Below, one piece after another: positions 22,372-33,030 of a stretch of 64,000 nt of DNA. The notes under the pieces were generated by a model. That model ran no database searches. It worked only from the letters and a program-made list of their open reading frames with translations, and was not told where the DNA came from. The stretch comes from Hippopus hippopus. Its lineage: Eukaryota; Mollusca; Bivalvia; Cardiida; Cardiidae. Made by a program: the position numbers and the translations under genes. The DNA lies in contig OX328102.1 of the NCBI GenBank assembly GCA_946811185.2, positions 51,809,619 to 51,873,618 on the forward strand. The letters run 5' to 3'. Position 1 is the stretch's first letter, and each line of letters starts with the position of its first letter.

Positions 22372-24861
22372 GTAGCCATTTGAAGTTGAAAATTTCCATT
22401 TCTTGTTTACGCAATAAAGTCTGCATTTGTAGTCAGATTTTCATGAAACTTGAATAGTTGCTTTGTATCATCAACAGCTTGAACCCTATTGATTTTGAAA
22501 ATCTCCTACAAACAGTACGGGAAAAGTAACAATTTCAAATAGCAAATTTCCATTTATTGTTTAGACAATAAAGTCTGCATTTGTGGTCACATTTTCATGA
22601 AACTTCCACAGTTCCTTTGTATGATCAACAGCTTGAACCTTATTGATTTTGAAAAAGAAATGAAAAACAGTATTGGAAAAGTGGCCATTTGAAAATGAAA
22701 ATTTCCATTTCTTCTTATGTCTCTTAAAGTCTGCATTAGTGGTCAGATTTTAAGGAAACTTGCACAGTTGCTTTGTATCATCAACAGCTTCTATCATCAA
22801 CAGCTAGAGCCCTGTTGATGTTTAAAAACATCCAACAAACAGTACGGGAAAAGTAGCCATTTGAATTTGTAAATTTCCATTTCTTGTTTATGCAATAAAG
22901 TCTGCATTTGTGGTCAGATTTTCATGAAACTTGTATAGTTGCTATGTATCATCAACAGCTTGTATCATGAACAGCTTGAACCCCATTGATTTTCAAAAAC
23001 ATCCAACGAATAGTACGGTGAAAAGGAGCCATTTGAAGTTGCAAATTTCCATTTCTTGTTTACGCAATAAAGTCTGCATTTGTAGTCGGATTTTCATGAA
23101 TCTTGCGCAATTGCTTTGTATCATCAACAGCTTGTGAATGCTATTAATTTTCAAATAAATCTAACAAACAATACTCGAAAAGTAGCCATTTCAATTTTCA
23201 AATTTCCATATCTTGTTTACGCAACAAAGTCTGCATTTGTAGTCATATTTTCATGAAACAGAACCCTATTGATTAAAACAAACCACAGACAAATAGTACG
23301 TGAAAAGTAGCCATTTGAAGTTCCATTTCTAGTTTACGCAATAAAATCTGGATCTGTAATCAGATTTTCATCCGACCTACACAGTTGCTTTGTATCAGCA
23401 GCAGCTTAAACACTATTGATTTTGAAATAAATCTAACTTACAATATCGGAAAAGTAGCCATTTTAAGTTGCAAATTTCCATTTTTTGTTTACGCAATAAA
23501 GTCTGCATTTGTAGTCAGATTTTCATGAAACTTGCACAGTTGCTTTGTATCATCAACAGCTTGAATGCTACTAATTTTCAACAAAATCCTCTGAAAACGG
23601 TAGGGGAGAAGTTACCATTTGAATTTGGAAATTTCCATTTTTTGTTTTCTACATTTCCACTCTGCATTTGTATTCAGATTTTCATGAATTTTGTATAGTT
23701 GCTTTGTATCATCAACACCTTGAACGCTATTGATTGAGAAAAAAAAATCAACAAACAATACAGGAAAAGTAGCCATTTGAAGTTCCAAATTTCCATTTCT
23801 TGTCTGCATTTGTATTAATATTAGCTTAATCCCTATTGATTTTGAAAAAAAGAAATCCAACAAACAGTACGGTAAAAGTAGTCATTTGAAGTTGAAAATA
23901 GCCAATTCTTGTTTACGCAATAAAGTCTGCATTTATGGTCAGATTTTCATTGAACTTGCAAAGTTGCTTTGTATCATCAACAGATTGAACCCTATTGATT
24001 TAAAAAAAAACACACACACACACACACAAACAAATACTACGGGAAAAGTAGCCATGTGAAATTTCAAATTTACATTTCTTGTTTACGCAATAAAATCTGC
24101 ATTTGTAGTCAGATTTTCATGAGATTTATATAGTTGCTTTTTATCATCAACAGCATAATCCGTAATGATTTTGAAAAAAATCCTACAAAGAGTACAGGAA
24201 AAGTAGCCATTTGAAGTTGCAAATTTCCATTTCTTACTATCACAATAAAGTCTGCATTTATGGTCAGATTTTCGTGAAACTTCCACAGCTGCTTTGTATA
24301 ATCAAGAGCTTCAACGCTATTGATTTTAAAGAAAAAAACGTCCAACAATCAGTATTCCAAAAGGAGCCATTTGAAGAATTACCATTTCTTGTTTACACAA
24401 TAAAGTATGCATTTGTGGACAGATTTTCATGAAGCTTGCACAGTTGCTTTGTATGATCAACAGCTTAAACTTTATTGATTTTAAAAAAGAAATAAAAACA
24501 GTATTGGACAAAATAGCCGTTGGAAAGTGAAAAATTCCATTGCTTGTTTAGTCTGCATTTGTGGTCAGATTTTCAGGAAACTTACACAGTTGCTTTGTAT
24601 TATCAACAGCTTGAACGCTATTGACTTTGAAAAACATCCAACGAACAGTACGGGAAAAGAAGCCATTTGATATTGCAAATGTCCATTTCTTGTTTATGCA
24701 ATACAGTCTGCATTTGTAGTCAGATTTTTATGAAACTTGAACGGTTGCTTTGTATCATCAACAGCTTGAACCCTATTGCTTTTGAAAAACATCAAACGAA
24801 TACTATTGGAATTTGAAAGTGAAAATTTCCATCTATTGTTTACGCAATTTAGTCTGCATTT
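22372..24861 (+). repeat. Satellite A array, rightmost of the first field
   Basis: About 16 A monomers, more divergent than those at 10-17 kb, with several truncated units (23250-23290, 23795-23830, 24540-24560) and an (AC)n tract at 24007-24030. The last monomer stops in TTAGTCTGCATTTCG, where single-copy-like sequence begins. Confidence 0.9.
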
Positions 24862-25999
24862 CGTGGGCCTGATGCAGAAAGTAGTCAAGTGACATTTTTG
24901 TAAAATTGAGTTAAATGCATTTTCTAACTTATTATAATGACTACTATATGCCTGCAAAAGAACAACTCCAAAGGAGGATAAATAACAAAATTATTGACCA
25001 ACGTCTAAAGGATACAAGTGATTTTTATCCAAATATCACATGCAAAAAGGAGTCAAGTGCCTTACTAGTTATGCAGAAGGGGATCAAGTGACAGATGACT
25101 CCATTCTGCACAACCTTATACCTGTAGTCTGACCAATCTTTCATATTACATAAAGGGTCCAAGTGAAGCACTACAATACTAGATATATGAAATATGATCA
25201 GGAACATGAAGATAATTCCTACTTGGTATTTATTTTATCATTACTTAGACTTTGTTTACACCACCACTTCCAAATTATTTCACTTTCTCTCTGATAAGGA
25301 TCTCATTTTGATCTCATTTTAGGGAAGACTGTATTCCTATTAATTTTTCTTCCTAGCCTCTAGAGCAAGGGCTATTAATTACAGATTGAGATGTTTCTGG
25401 AAACAGTGTAGATCAAAATCAGACTACAAGTACCTCTTTGTGATCTTGGATCTATAGTGTCTGCTTTTCAATGAGCTATACACATGCATGTATGAAATTA
25501 CGGTAAACGCTTTTTCTGTCCCTAATAAATAATCTTGATTTATTTACTATTTTAGGGTGACGGTACACTTACAACTAAGCCGTAACACTTGGAACACTGA
25601 ATGAGTATTGTGATAGATTATATCTTTTTTTGTTGACACCAAACCCTCTGCAGTATTTTTTTTAATGCTGAAAATCAAGGGGAAAAATGAGTACAGATAA
25701 GATCATTTCCTAATATTATTCAAATGGTAAAGTAAAGTATGTTCCTATAGGTTCAATCTGAATAATTAAGTACATATTATTCTTAATTTTAAAAAATAAC
25801 TACGTGTTTAAAAAAAAAAAAAAAAGAACTACATGCCAATAATGATGAGTGGTCTAATTATGGACCATTTGCCGAGAAATATGCACAATTCTTAATAATA
25901 CATGCAACGTAGCTGCGTGCGGTGTTTATTGGTGCTTGTAAATTATTAAAAGCATAACAATTATAAAACTTATAATAGCCTGGTTTTCCAACATTGCAG
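24862..25999. other. Single-copy-like AT-rich region, no gene seen
   Basis: No coding frame with recognisable similarity. It holds several copies of a short motif related to TGCAGAAAGGAGTCAAGTG on the + strand (24893, 25036, 25074, and weaker at ~25147) and a poly(A) run at 25810-25825. Confidence 0.5.
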
Positions 26000-26095
26000 A
26001 TTAAACGTAATTGGTATGCAAAGTGTCTTAAAGACGGACTTGACGAGTTATTGAGAAAAAAGCCTCTTGCAAAAGGATACGAGAAGGCAAAATGA
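26000..26095 (+). other. Possible terminal exon (unrecognised)
   Basis: A 32-codon open frame directly follows a plausible 3' splice site (TTTTCCAACATTGCAG at 25984-25999) and ends with TGA. The peptide is lysine-rich and hydrophilic (IKRNWYAKCLKDGLDELL, then RKKPLAKGYEKAK), which is unlike random AT-rich sequence. No upstream exon could be identified and no family is recognised. A 136-codon minus-strand frame overlaps it, but its content is shaped by the same sequence and is less coding-like. This is a tentative call only. Confidence 0.2.
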
Positions 26096-26106
26096 ATGAA
26101 TTTATT

Positions 26107-26205
26107 AAAAGTCACACGTAGTAGGAACCAGTTTTTTTGCCAGTTTTGAATTATGCCATGATAATTATTGTAAATGCAAAACACGAAGGCACATGATTTC
26201 TCGAC
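26107..26205 (-). repeat. 99-bp inverted repeat, left arm
   Basis: Near-identical (about one mismatch) to the reverse complement of 26752-26850, with a ~546-bp loop between. Neither arm encodes a recognised domain, and no terminal motif or clear target duplication was found. Confidence 0.85.
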
Positions 26206-26751
26206 AAATGGAAGCACCACCATGTCCTGTGTGCAGGATAACTCAAAAAAGGTATGATTCTTTAACAAATGGATTCCTGACTATTTTATAGGATAATGGC
26301 GTACTATACCAATGAACTTGTACATTAAGTCTTTCTCACAAAACAGTGGCAGTCTCTTTGTTGCAAAGCGCAATACATGAGTGTGTGGGATGCAGACCAA
26401 AGCCTCATAGGAAAAAACCGCATAGGGTAATATCCAACAGACAAAAGCTCTATGTACTTTAAAGAGAAATACTGACAAAAACCCAATGATATAAATTTAT
26501 GTGTATCTTTTTTATTTTTTGGCTTTTCACTGTATGTTTTTGAAAAAGAGAGTTTGCTGATTAAATATCGAGGATTAAATTAGCAATCCTATCAAGGATC
26601 ACAGAATAACACCGAAGATAAAATGGCAGTCTGATTTGCATGTATTTTTTTTTTTTTTACCTCTGATTAACCTATTGTATATTTGAAAGCATCATCATAA
26701 AATAGAAATGATCAATAGTAAAATCAAGTTCATCCTGTTATCAAACAATCC

Positions 26752-26850
26752 TGTCGAGAAATCATGTGCCTTCGTGTTTTGCATTTACAATAATTATCAT
26801 GGCATAATTCAAAACTGGCAAAAAAACTGGTTCCTACTACATGTGACTTT
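26752..26850 (+). repeat. 99-bp inverted repeat, right arm
   Basis: Partner of 26107-26205; begins TGTCGAGAAATCATGTGCC and ends TACATGTGACTTT. Near-perfect identity suggests a recent or gene-converted duplication. Confidence 0.85.
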
Positions 26851-28759
26851 TGAAAACATGAATTATCAAGAGTCACTGCTTATCCAATAATTATCATTCA
26901 TATCTTGGGTTGTATAAATAAACAAGGAGAGTACAAGAAACAATATATCAGCTCAAGCACCACAATGTTTCTCTGTGGAGCCCTAGAACATAGGAAATTG
27001 ATCACTAAAACCAAAGATAGTTTGCAAATCTAAGGATATGAGGTAATTGCTCGTGATGTATTACTTTATTAGATAACATTGGACTTTTGTTTCATTGGGC
27101 AATCGTCCTTGGGACTTTTATCCTATGGGGCTTTTGTGCTCTGGGGCTTTTGTCCTACACCCAAGTGTGTACATTTAATGTGATCTTGTGCTCATAAAGC
27201 TATGTTAGCAAGCAGAAATATCACTTACGTTATTTCAGTGGCCTAGTTTGCCAGTCATGTTTTGAATTATTTTGAAATGTATAAAAAGAAAAAGGCAAGA
27301 GAAAAATCCTAAGACTCTCAATGCTTTATTACATTTGAACTGAAGGTTCACTCAAAAGTCCTATCAGACTGGAAAGAAAGAGAACTTTGCAATTATTTCT
27401 CACATTGATGATTTTTAAGTTTTGAAGCTATGCACTGGAAGTGCAACCAATGGAATCGAAATAAACTGGATACCTGTAAGGTGGATATAACAGAGAGTCT
27501 TAGTGTGCAAAATTCTCATTTGATCAAATTACATAATAATTCATTTTGCAAATTTCAAGAATCTTCATTTGTACAGCAGACCAGCAAAAACGAATAGTGA
27601 AATGTTTTTCTTCTTTATTCTGAATCTGAATGTCTGTATTTCTCGGAAAAAAGAAAATTTGATTTATCATTAAATGCAAGAGGCACGACAGCAGTTCAAT
27701 CATTGCAACAACTGATCTTTTGTGAGTCACTAGGTAACTCATATAAATAATGGGCTACTAATAAAGGGGTTGCAAAGCAGATACTAAGCATGACCAAGCT
27801 CTTTTCAAAGATCAGTGACAGTTATTGCCTCCGGATCAATTTTTCTTGCACCACTGAACACTGCTTTGACAATGTTCATAAGAAGTAGCAGCAAGTGGCT
27901 TGGAAAGAGTATAGTGTGAAGGGAACTCCAGAAAATGCATGAGCAGGTGCACTATCTGATGCTACATGACTGAAAAAATGTTGGAAACAACTTTAAACAG
28001 AAAAAAAAATGTATATTCCTACCAAACAAAATAATGAAAGGTAGCGATACCTGATAAAATTTTCTTTGAAAATTCGGGTTTTGATTTGATTGATTTTTGA
28101 GTGTAATCTGAAACTTACATGTTGTTTAATATGAACATCTTTTTGAAAAGAGATGTACATATTAGCATTTTTTGCTCATTTGGTACTCATTTCTTATCAT
28201 ATGCCATGCATTTGACACCTTTGTGCAGAACAAAAAAGAGCGAAAGCAGTTTGTGCAGAAAGGAGTCATGTGCAAAAATCATCAAGATACAAAAAACGTA
28301 ACAAGTTGAATTAAAAATAGTTATGTACTGATAATCCTAATATATATACTTATCTTCAGCATCAAAAAGTTTTGAGCTACAGGAGCTTTCTGATTTATAG
28401 TAATTTGTCAAACCTTTAACTTCGTTTTTCTATAACACCATGAACCCTACATAATAAGAGAGTTTTGAAACCACTGTCTTATGGGCCATGTCATGGGCAA
28501 ATCTCTCCTACCGTTAATTCATGAAGAAGAATATGGAATGTTACATAATATACCGTACTAATGACCATGTCATTACATGTTGAAAAACAAAAAAAAAAAA
28601 AAAAACATGTGCACAGAGAAACATCAATCATATCGAAGAATAATACTGAAGAATAATGGAATAATACTCAAATAGAATTAATACTGATAGAAAAAGTTTT
28701 CTTTTTAGAATGAACTTGTTAAAGATAATTTAGGGCCTACAATAGGTTTCTTAGCGATA
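26851..28759. other. Single-copy-like region, no gene seen
   Basis: AT-rich sequence without a supported coding frame. A small degenerate tandem repeat of GGGGCTTTTGT-CCT type lies at 27082-27163. Copies of the TGCAGAAAGGAGTCA-like motif occur at about 28205 (inverted) and 28256. A poly(A) run is at 28588-28604. Confidence 0.5.
27082..27163 (+). repeat. Degenerate GGGGCTTTTGTCC tandem repeat
   Basis: Four imperfect units of ~15-22 bp: GGACTTTTGTTTC, GGGACTTTTATCCTAT, GGGGCTTTTGTGCTCT and GGGGCTTTTGTCCTAC. Confidence 0.65.
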
Positions 28760-28985
28760 AGGTCTTTTTTTACAAATATTGCTAACTTTATTTCATTGTG
28801 GTTTTCTGATGACATGAAAGAACAAAATTTTATAAAACTTGTTTTTTTTTGTGTAGTATTTCTTTATATATGTATTTCTCAACAACGTGTACAACGGGCA
28901 GATTAAAATAAAATGGTACCCATCCTCAATATCATTGGTATTACATTTCAAACAATACCTTTCACTTCTTATAATTTTAACCCTC
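28760..28985 (-). pseudogene. LINE ORF2 C-terminal fragment (3' part)
   Basis: The minus strand reads SERYCLKCNTNDIEDGYHF followed by ILICPLY, LLR and YIKK. This C-x2-C ... H ... C knuckle is typical of the C terminus of animal LINE polyproteins. It is the downstream continuation of the fragment at 29408-29680, separated by the LTR at 28986-29403. A stop at 28793-28795 and the degraded tail show it is dead. Confidence 0.7.
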
Positions 28986-29403
28986 TGTAACAAGATGGAT
29001 ATCTTGTTTACTATCCTTTCTCTCATTTCAACATGCCACGGCTGTATATGTTACAGAGTACATACCTGAATCAGCATTATCAGCTAGGTAACATGTAGTA
29101 GAAGTATTTTTAGAACTCTAGATAATGACCACTGCTTCTTAGAAATGACCAGACTGGACTGCAAATATGGATATATCCGGTTGGTTATGTCCATTCTCTT
29201 GTATAACTAGAAAACTGAGTATAAATAGAGAGCCGGACTGCAGATCAAGAGAACGGGTTGGTCAGTTGCTAGAGAAATCTCTCTCTCCGTTTATCACACC
29301 TTTATCTTTCGAACCTGGGGCTATGTAACGAACTTTCGTGGAACTTTGGTAGAATAAAATCTTAGAAATGTTACTTCTTCTTGCTTTTCGTGACTTTGTT
29401 ACA
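28986..29403 (+). mobile_element. Solo LTR (418 bp) inserted in a LINE
   Basis: The element starts TGTAACAAGA and ends TTTGTTACA, terminal inverted repeats of 8 bp or more with the canonical TG...CA ends. It is flanked by a 4-bp direct duplication CCTC (28982-28985 and 29404-29407). It contains a TATA box (TATAAATA, 29219-29226) and a polyadenylation signal (AATAAA, 29353-29358) in the same orientation, so it reads on the + strand. No internal retroviral genes accompany it, so it is a solo LTR left by recombination. A 4-bp target duplication suits Ty3/Gypsy or BEL elements. It interrupts the minus-strand LINE reading frame between the conserved IEEG region and the C-x2-C knuckle. Confidence 0.85.
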
Positions 29404-29407
29404 CCTC

Positions 29408-29680
29408 CCATATGGTCCTTCTTCTATTTTTAAATTATGAGATGACATACGTAATTTTTTAGGTAAAATTTTTAAATACTTTTCAATACCAAAGTCTATT
29501 TTGAAATGCTTGTATGAGTATAATAATTCAGTTTTTTTCATATTTTCATGCCAAGGTTGTTTGAAACAGTCTAAAACACATTGTTCAAAAGTACAGATGA
29601 AACTATTTGTATGTAAACTATAAAGGTTAAGCCAAACATCTGCGAATCCATAATGTTCCAATAAATCTTTTAACGACGTT
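29408..29680 (-). pseudogene. LINE ORF2 C-terminal fragment (5' part)
   Basis: The minus strand encodes EHYGFADVWLNLYSLHTNSF, a CVLDCFKQPWHE block, then YKHFKIDFGIEKYLKILP and LRMSSHNLKIEEG. This matches the pre-knuckle region of LINE polyproteins (aromatic-rich helices, then an L-x-IE-x-GR turn). The frame runs directly into the solo LTR, and its continuation is at 28760-28985. The 5' end is truncated near 29680. Confidence 0.7.
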
Positions 29681-30385
29681 TCGTCGGGTTGTCAGTGCGC
29701 AAGATTTTCGCGCATGTCTCTTCGCTTCTCTGTTTTCTAGCGCGTCTGATTGCAGTACTATTATTGGACTACTGATTTTTGCTGCAAGATGTGGAGAAAG
29801 TAGTAGTAGATACATTTTTTTTAAAGATCAGTTTATGAAGGTGTAAATCATTCCTAAACAGCGAAAACGGAACATGTACATTTGTCGGACATTACTTATC
29901 CGGATAGTTAGTTTAGTGTGGTAAAAAGAGCAATTTTGTGGGCTAAGGGTTTTATTGAAACATAGATAGCGTATCATTAATTTGAAATATCTGTTAATTT
30001 CCCATCAAAGTCAGAGGATCCATTGTTTCACTATGAATTTAAAACACAGAGAACAAGATTTGACTGAAACTACAGATTTTAATCACAAAATTCTTACGTA
30101 TGCTGCAATAATTGGTTTTTTGTGTAAATTCGAAAAAAGGGTTATGTTCTTCGTGGGCTCAGAACTTTTTGATTCATCAGGCAACGTCTGATTATCTCTT
30201 CGCATATTGAAAGAACATACTTTGAAGTATTTCTGTGATAAAATTTCACGAAATTCTCTGCGCTAGAAATAACTTTAAATTAGAAAGCCAGTTTGATTTT
30301 CCAGATTCGACATCTGCTTTTAACATTGTGTAACCTTTTGAAAAAAATAATAGCAAGTTTTTATGCCAAGGATCAAATCATTTTG
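29681..30385. other. Intergenic-like region, no gene seen
   Basis: AT-rich sequence with a short GC-richer patch at 29675-29745. Two ORFs of 60-70 codons at 29627-29815 (-) and 29982-30191 (+) have no recognisable domain and are not supported as genes. Confidence 0.5.
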
Positions 30386-30490
30386 TAAAATGCCAATAAA
30401 CACTACCAGATATATATATTTCTTTTCATATAAAGTGTACGGTTAAATTCAGTAAAATGATGTAATTTTGGGCGTTTGATAATGGAATTG
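30386..30490 (+). repeat. ~105-bp inverted repeat, left arm
   Basis: Matches the reverse complement of 32591-32693 (shared words GGTTAAATTCAGTAAAATGA and ATTTTGGGCGTTTGATAATG). The pair encloses a LINE fragment and the whole Tc1/mariner element. Confidence 0.8.
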
Positions 30491-30498
30491 TAGGTTAC

Positions 30499-30925
30499 TT
30501 TAGCAACCGGTGATACCAATGCGCGCACTGGTAACTTGAAGCATTTTGTTGAATCCGACACATTTTTACAGGATTATTTCGATTTTTCAGATGTATCAGA
30601 TGAATTTTTCTATAAACATATCGAACTAAAAAACTTATCAAATCCCGCTAGACAGATGTAATTATGACCAAAAGACAAATTTAGAATAACAATATATTCA
30701 TTCTTAACGGCAGATTATTTAAAAAAAAAAAAAACGCGGGAACTTTACCTTTCGAGATCGCAATACTTTCTACCTATATCAAACCTTACCGAAACCCAAG
30801 CAAATCCATAACAAGCTTTCTGGGACAGTACACTGAGTAACGATTTCAAAAATAACATCGACATTAATGACTGGAAAATTGTTGTTAAAGAACTAAGATA
30901 AGATTTAGAAAAAAAAATCTTAATT
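30499..30925 (+). pseudogene. LINE endonuclease (APE-like) fragment
   Basis: One + frame reads VTLATGDTNARTGNLKHFVE and continues with FDFSDVSDEFFYKHIELKNL to a stop near 30660. After a frameshift, NNIFILNGRLF appears near 30690. GD-x-NAR-TG is the metal/phosphate-binding motif of the AP endonuclease-like domain of animal LINEs, and N-G-R follows at the usual distance. Further degraded coding (AFWDSTLSNDFKNNIDINDW) continues to about 30895. The N-terminal half of the domain and the RT are absent, so this is a relic. It lies on the opposite strand from the LINE at 28.8-29.7 kb. Confidence 0.65.
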
Positions 30926-31036
30926 GGTATTTCCTCATTGAGCTACATAGCCTCTATGGGTATTATTAGATTTTATGTCAACAACACCCACGGTTGACAA
31001 GGATTCATAATCAAATATGTATCCAGACGTTATATA

Positions 31037-32564
31037 CTGAACCAAAAAAGAAACTTCCCCTGTGTTTAAGTGCAGATATACACAAATATGAAAATCAGGA
31101 TTAAACTAGATTTATATGCATTGAAAGAGTATTTTATTGCGACTTTGTGTGAAAATAATTATTGCTGAGGGTTTATCCAAAAGTAGTGTAATGGTAGTTA
31201 AAATGCGGAAGGGGTCGCTCACCAAAATCACAATACCGGGTATGACCACCTTCACAGCATGAAGGACTGCCTGGCATCGTTGGCCCATAGAACGGATAAG
31301 TGTATTGATTTCGGCTTGTGGAATGTTGTTCCATTCCTGAATTAAGGCTTGTCTTAGCTGAATGACGTTTGACGGTGGAATAGGGCGACGTCTAACACGC
31401 TGGTCCAAATTATCCCAAAGGTGTTCAATGGGATTCAGATCAGGGCTTTTGGCAGGCCAGTCATTAATAAATGCAATGTTATTCGCCCTGAGGAAATTCA
31501 CATTGTCCCTAGCTGTATGGCTTGTGGCATTATCATGCTGAAAAAGAGTGATATTGGCATTATTTTGAAACAGTGGGATAACGTGCCTCGCAAGAATTTC
31601 ATCTCGATAGCGTTGGGCATTCAAATTCCCTTCGATAACGACGAGATTAGTGCGAAAGCCATGTGCAATGCCCGCCCAGACCAAGACAGAACCCCCATCA
31701 CCCAAAACGATCTCGTTCAAGTACGCAACAGTCTGCATAACATTCATTTCTCCTACGGTATACTCGAATCCTGCCATCACCTCGATGAATAGAAAACCTG
31801 GACTCGTCAGAAAAAAGAACGCTATTCCATTGTTGTCTAAGCCAGCGTTGGTGTGTACGTGCCCAATTAACACGATTTACGCGGTGACGTCGCGTCAAAA
31901 CACAACCAACGTATGGACGACGTGCGCGTAGCCCACCCTCGCGCAAGCGATTGCACACAGTTTGGGCAGATATACGGTTGTTGTGTGTACCAGGGGTGTT
32001 AGCAGCATTGGCTGTGACAGTTTGGAAGCGACTGCGCAGGTGGGTGTTCCGAATATAGCGGTCTTGGCCGCCCGTCGTGACGCGAGGACGTCCACTACGT
32101 GGTCGATCTTCCGTACGCCCTGTTGCTTGAAAACGTTGTCTAAGGTGTCGAATAGCACGAGTAGAACATCCAATACTCATAGCAACAGCATTCATCGTCA
32201 TACGAGCATTAAGCATGCCAATGGCACGTTCGCGTAAATTTTGCGGAATTCTAGGCATATCAAAAATAAAGAAAACTAAAAAGAATTTAATTTTTTTCAA
32301 CGTCTTTTTCTTATTGACATGAAAGTCTATAAAATTAGACTGAAAGGTTTCAAAAAATATACACGAATTATACTGGTCCGTGCATGCACATGAAATTCGC
32401 TTTCAGCGGGTTTCTTCTGCAAAATGCTTTCAATCGAGTTAAAATTTGTTTTATCGGACACATAATCGTTCGCCCGAATATATGTAGGTCATCTGATACT
32501 TTGATGTTTTTTAATAACATTGCATTTGCACTTAAACACAGGGGAAGTTTCTTTTTTGGTTCAG
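31037..32564 (-). mobile_element. Tc1/mariner transposon, 1,528 bp
   Basis: Terminal inverted repeats of about 36 bp: left CTGAACCAAAAAAGAAACTT and then CCCCTGTGTTTAAGTGCA, with the right end its complement, ending TTTTTTGGTTCAG at 32564. A TA dinucleotide flanks each end (31035-31036 and 32565-32566), as expected for Tc1/mariner insertion. The single gene inside is on the minus strand. The two TIRs look essentially identical over this stretch, so insertion is not very old, but the transposase frame is broken. Confidence 0.92.
31112..32258 (-). pseudogene. Tc1-like transposase, one frameshift
   Basis: The enzyme would cut and rejoin the transposon ends through a DDE/D active site in the nucleus. 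I take the start as the ATG at 32258 (MPRIPQNLRERAIGML), because the 14 upstream codons are low-complexity. An N-terminal paired-like helix-turn-helix (IGML through LRQRF) and a GRPR-type motif (RPRSGRPR) are followed by the first catalytic Asp in VLFSDESRF (about residue 151). The frame stops at 31698 after ERDRFG and resumes in another frame with GGSVLVWAG, so a small indel near 31700 breaks it. The second Asp is in LFQHDNATSHTA and the Glu is in SPDLNPIEHLW, with 35 residues between them (DD35E rather than the usual Tc1 DD34E). The C terminus runs ~40 residues beyond the normal length to within 75 bp of the TIR end, probably read-through of a lost stop. Non-functional as it stands. Confidence 0.9.
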
Positions 32565-32590
32565 TATATATCTGGTGTAATAAAAATGAA

Positions 32591-32693
32591 CAATTTCATT
32601 ATCAAACGCCCAAAATTGCATCATTTTACTGAATTTAACCATACACTTTATGAAAATGTAATATTTTTCTGATAGTTTTTATTTGCCTTTTAC
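32591..32693 (-). repeat. ~105-bp inverted repeat, right arm
   Basis: Partner of 30386-30490, starting only 27 bp outside the Tc1 element's right end, whereas the left arm is ~545 bp outside its left end. Confidence 0.8.
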
Positions 32694-33030
32694 AAAAAAA
32701 ATTTTGATTCGTGATTAACAAACAATTCAATAAATATGGCTCAGATTATGTGGTTTGTATTTGTAAAGGATAGAAAAAATTCTAGAACAAAAAAAGAAAA
32801 GAAATACTGATGTCTTGTTTTCCAACAATGTTTTCATGAAGCCTTTTACACAGAACTCATAAAACACAGGAATTATTGCGTGTTAAAGGGCTTAAAAAAG
32901 AAAAATCCTTAAAAATTCTCCCAATTTAACTTTGTATGACACAAAAATTCAAGGGTCAAATATAGGTCATGTTTGAACAAACCATAAGGCATTCCAAATA
33001 CTGATTACATGTATCTGTAACAGTTCTGCA
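32694..33030. other. AT-rich spacer, no gene seen
   Basis: Nothing recognisable other than A-rich runs near 32693-32700 and 32790-32803. Confidence 0.5.

Noticed and set aside
1708..24861. CRISPR-like array of regular repeats
   Set aside because: The period is ~155-165 bp without short unique spacers, and the DNA is clearly eukaryotic.
25858..26268. 136-codon minus-strand ORF as a gene
   Set aside because: Composition is typical of AT-rich chance frames, and part of it is the 99-bp inverted repeat, which gives the same peptide at 26708-26890. No domain recognised.
27865..27995. Possible SINE tail (CATGACTGAAAAAATGTTGG near 27965)
   Set aside because: Only a ~30-bp weak match to the tail of the 44351 SINE, with no A or B box upstream; too little to annotate.
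31421..31931. Plus-strand ORFs over the transposase
   Set aside because: Antisense shadows of the Tc1 transposase, which has clear catalytic motifs on the minus strand.
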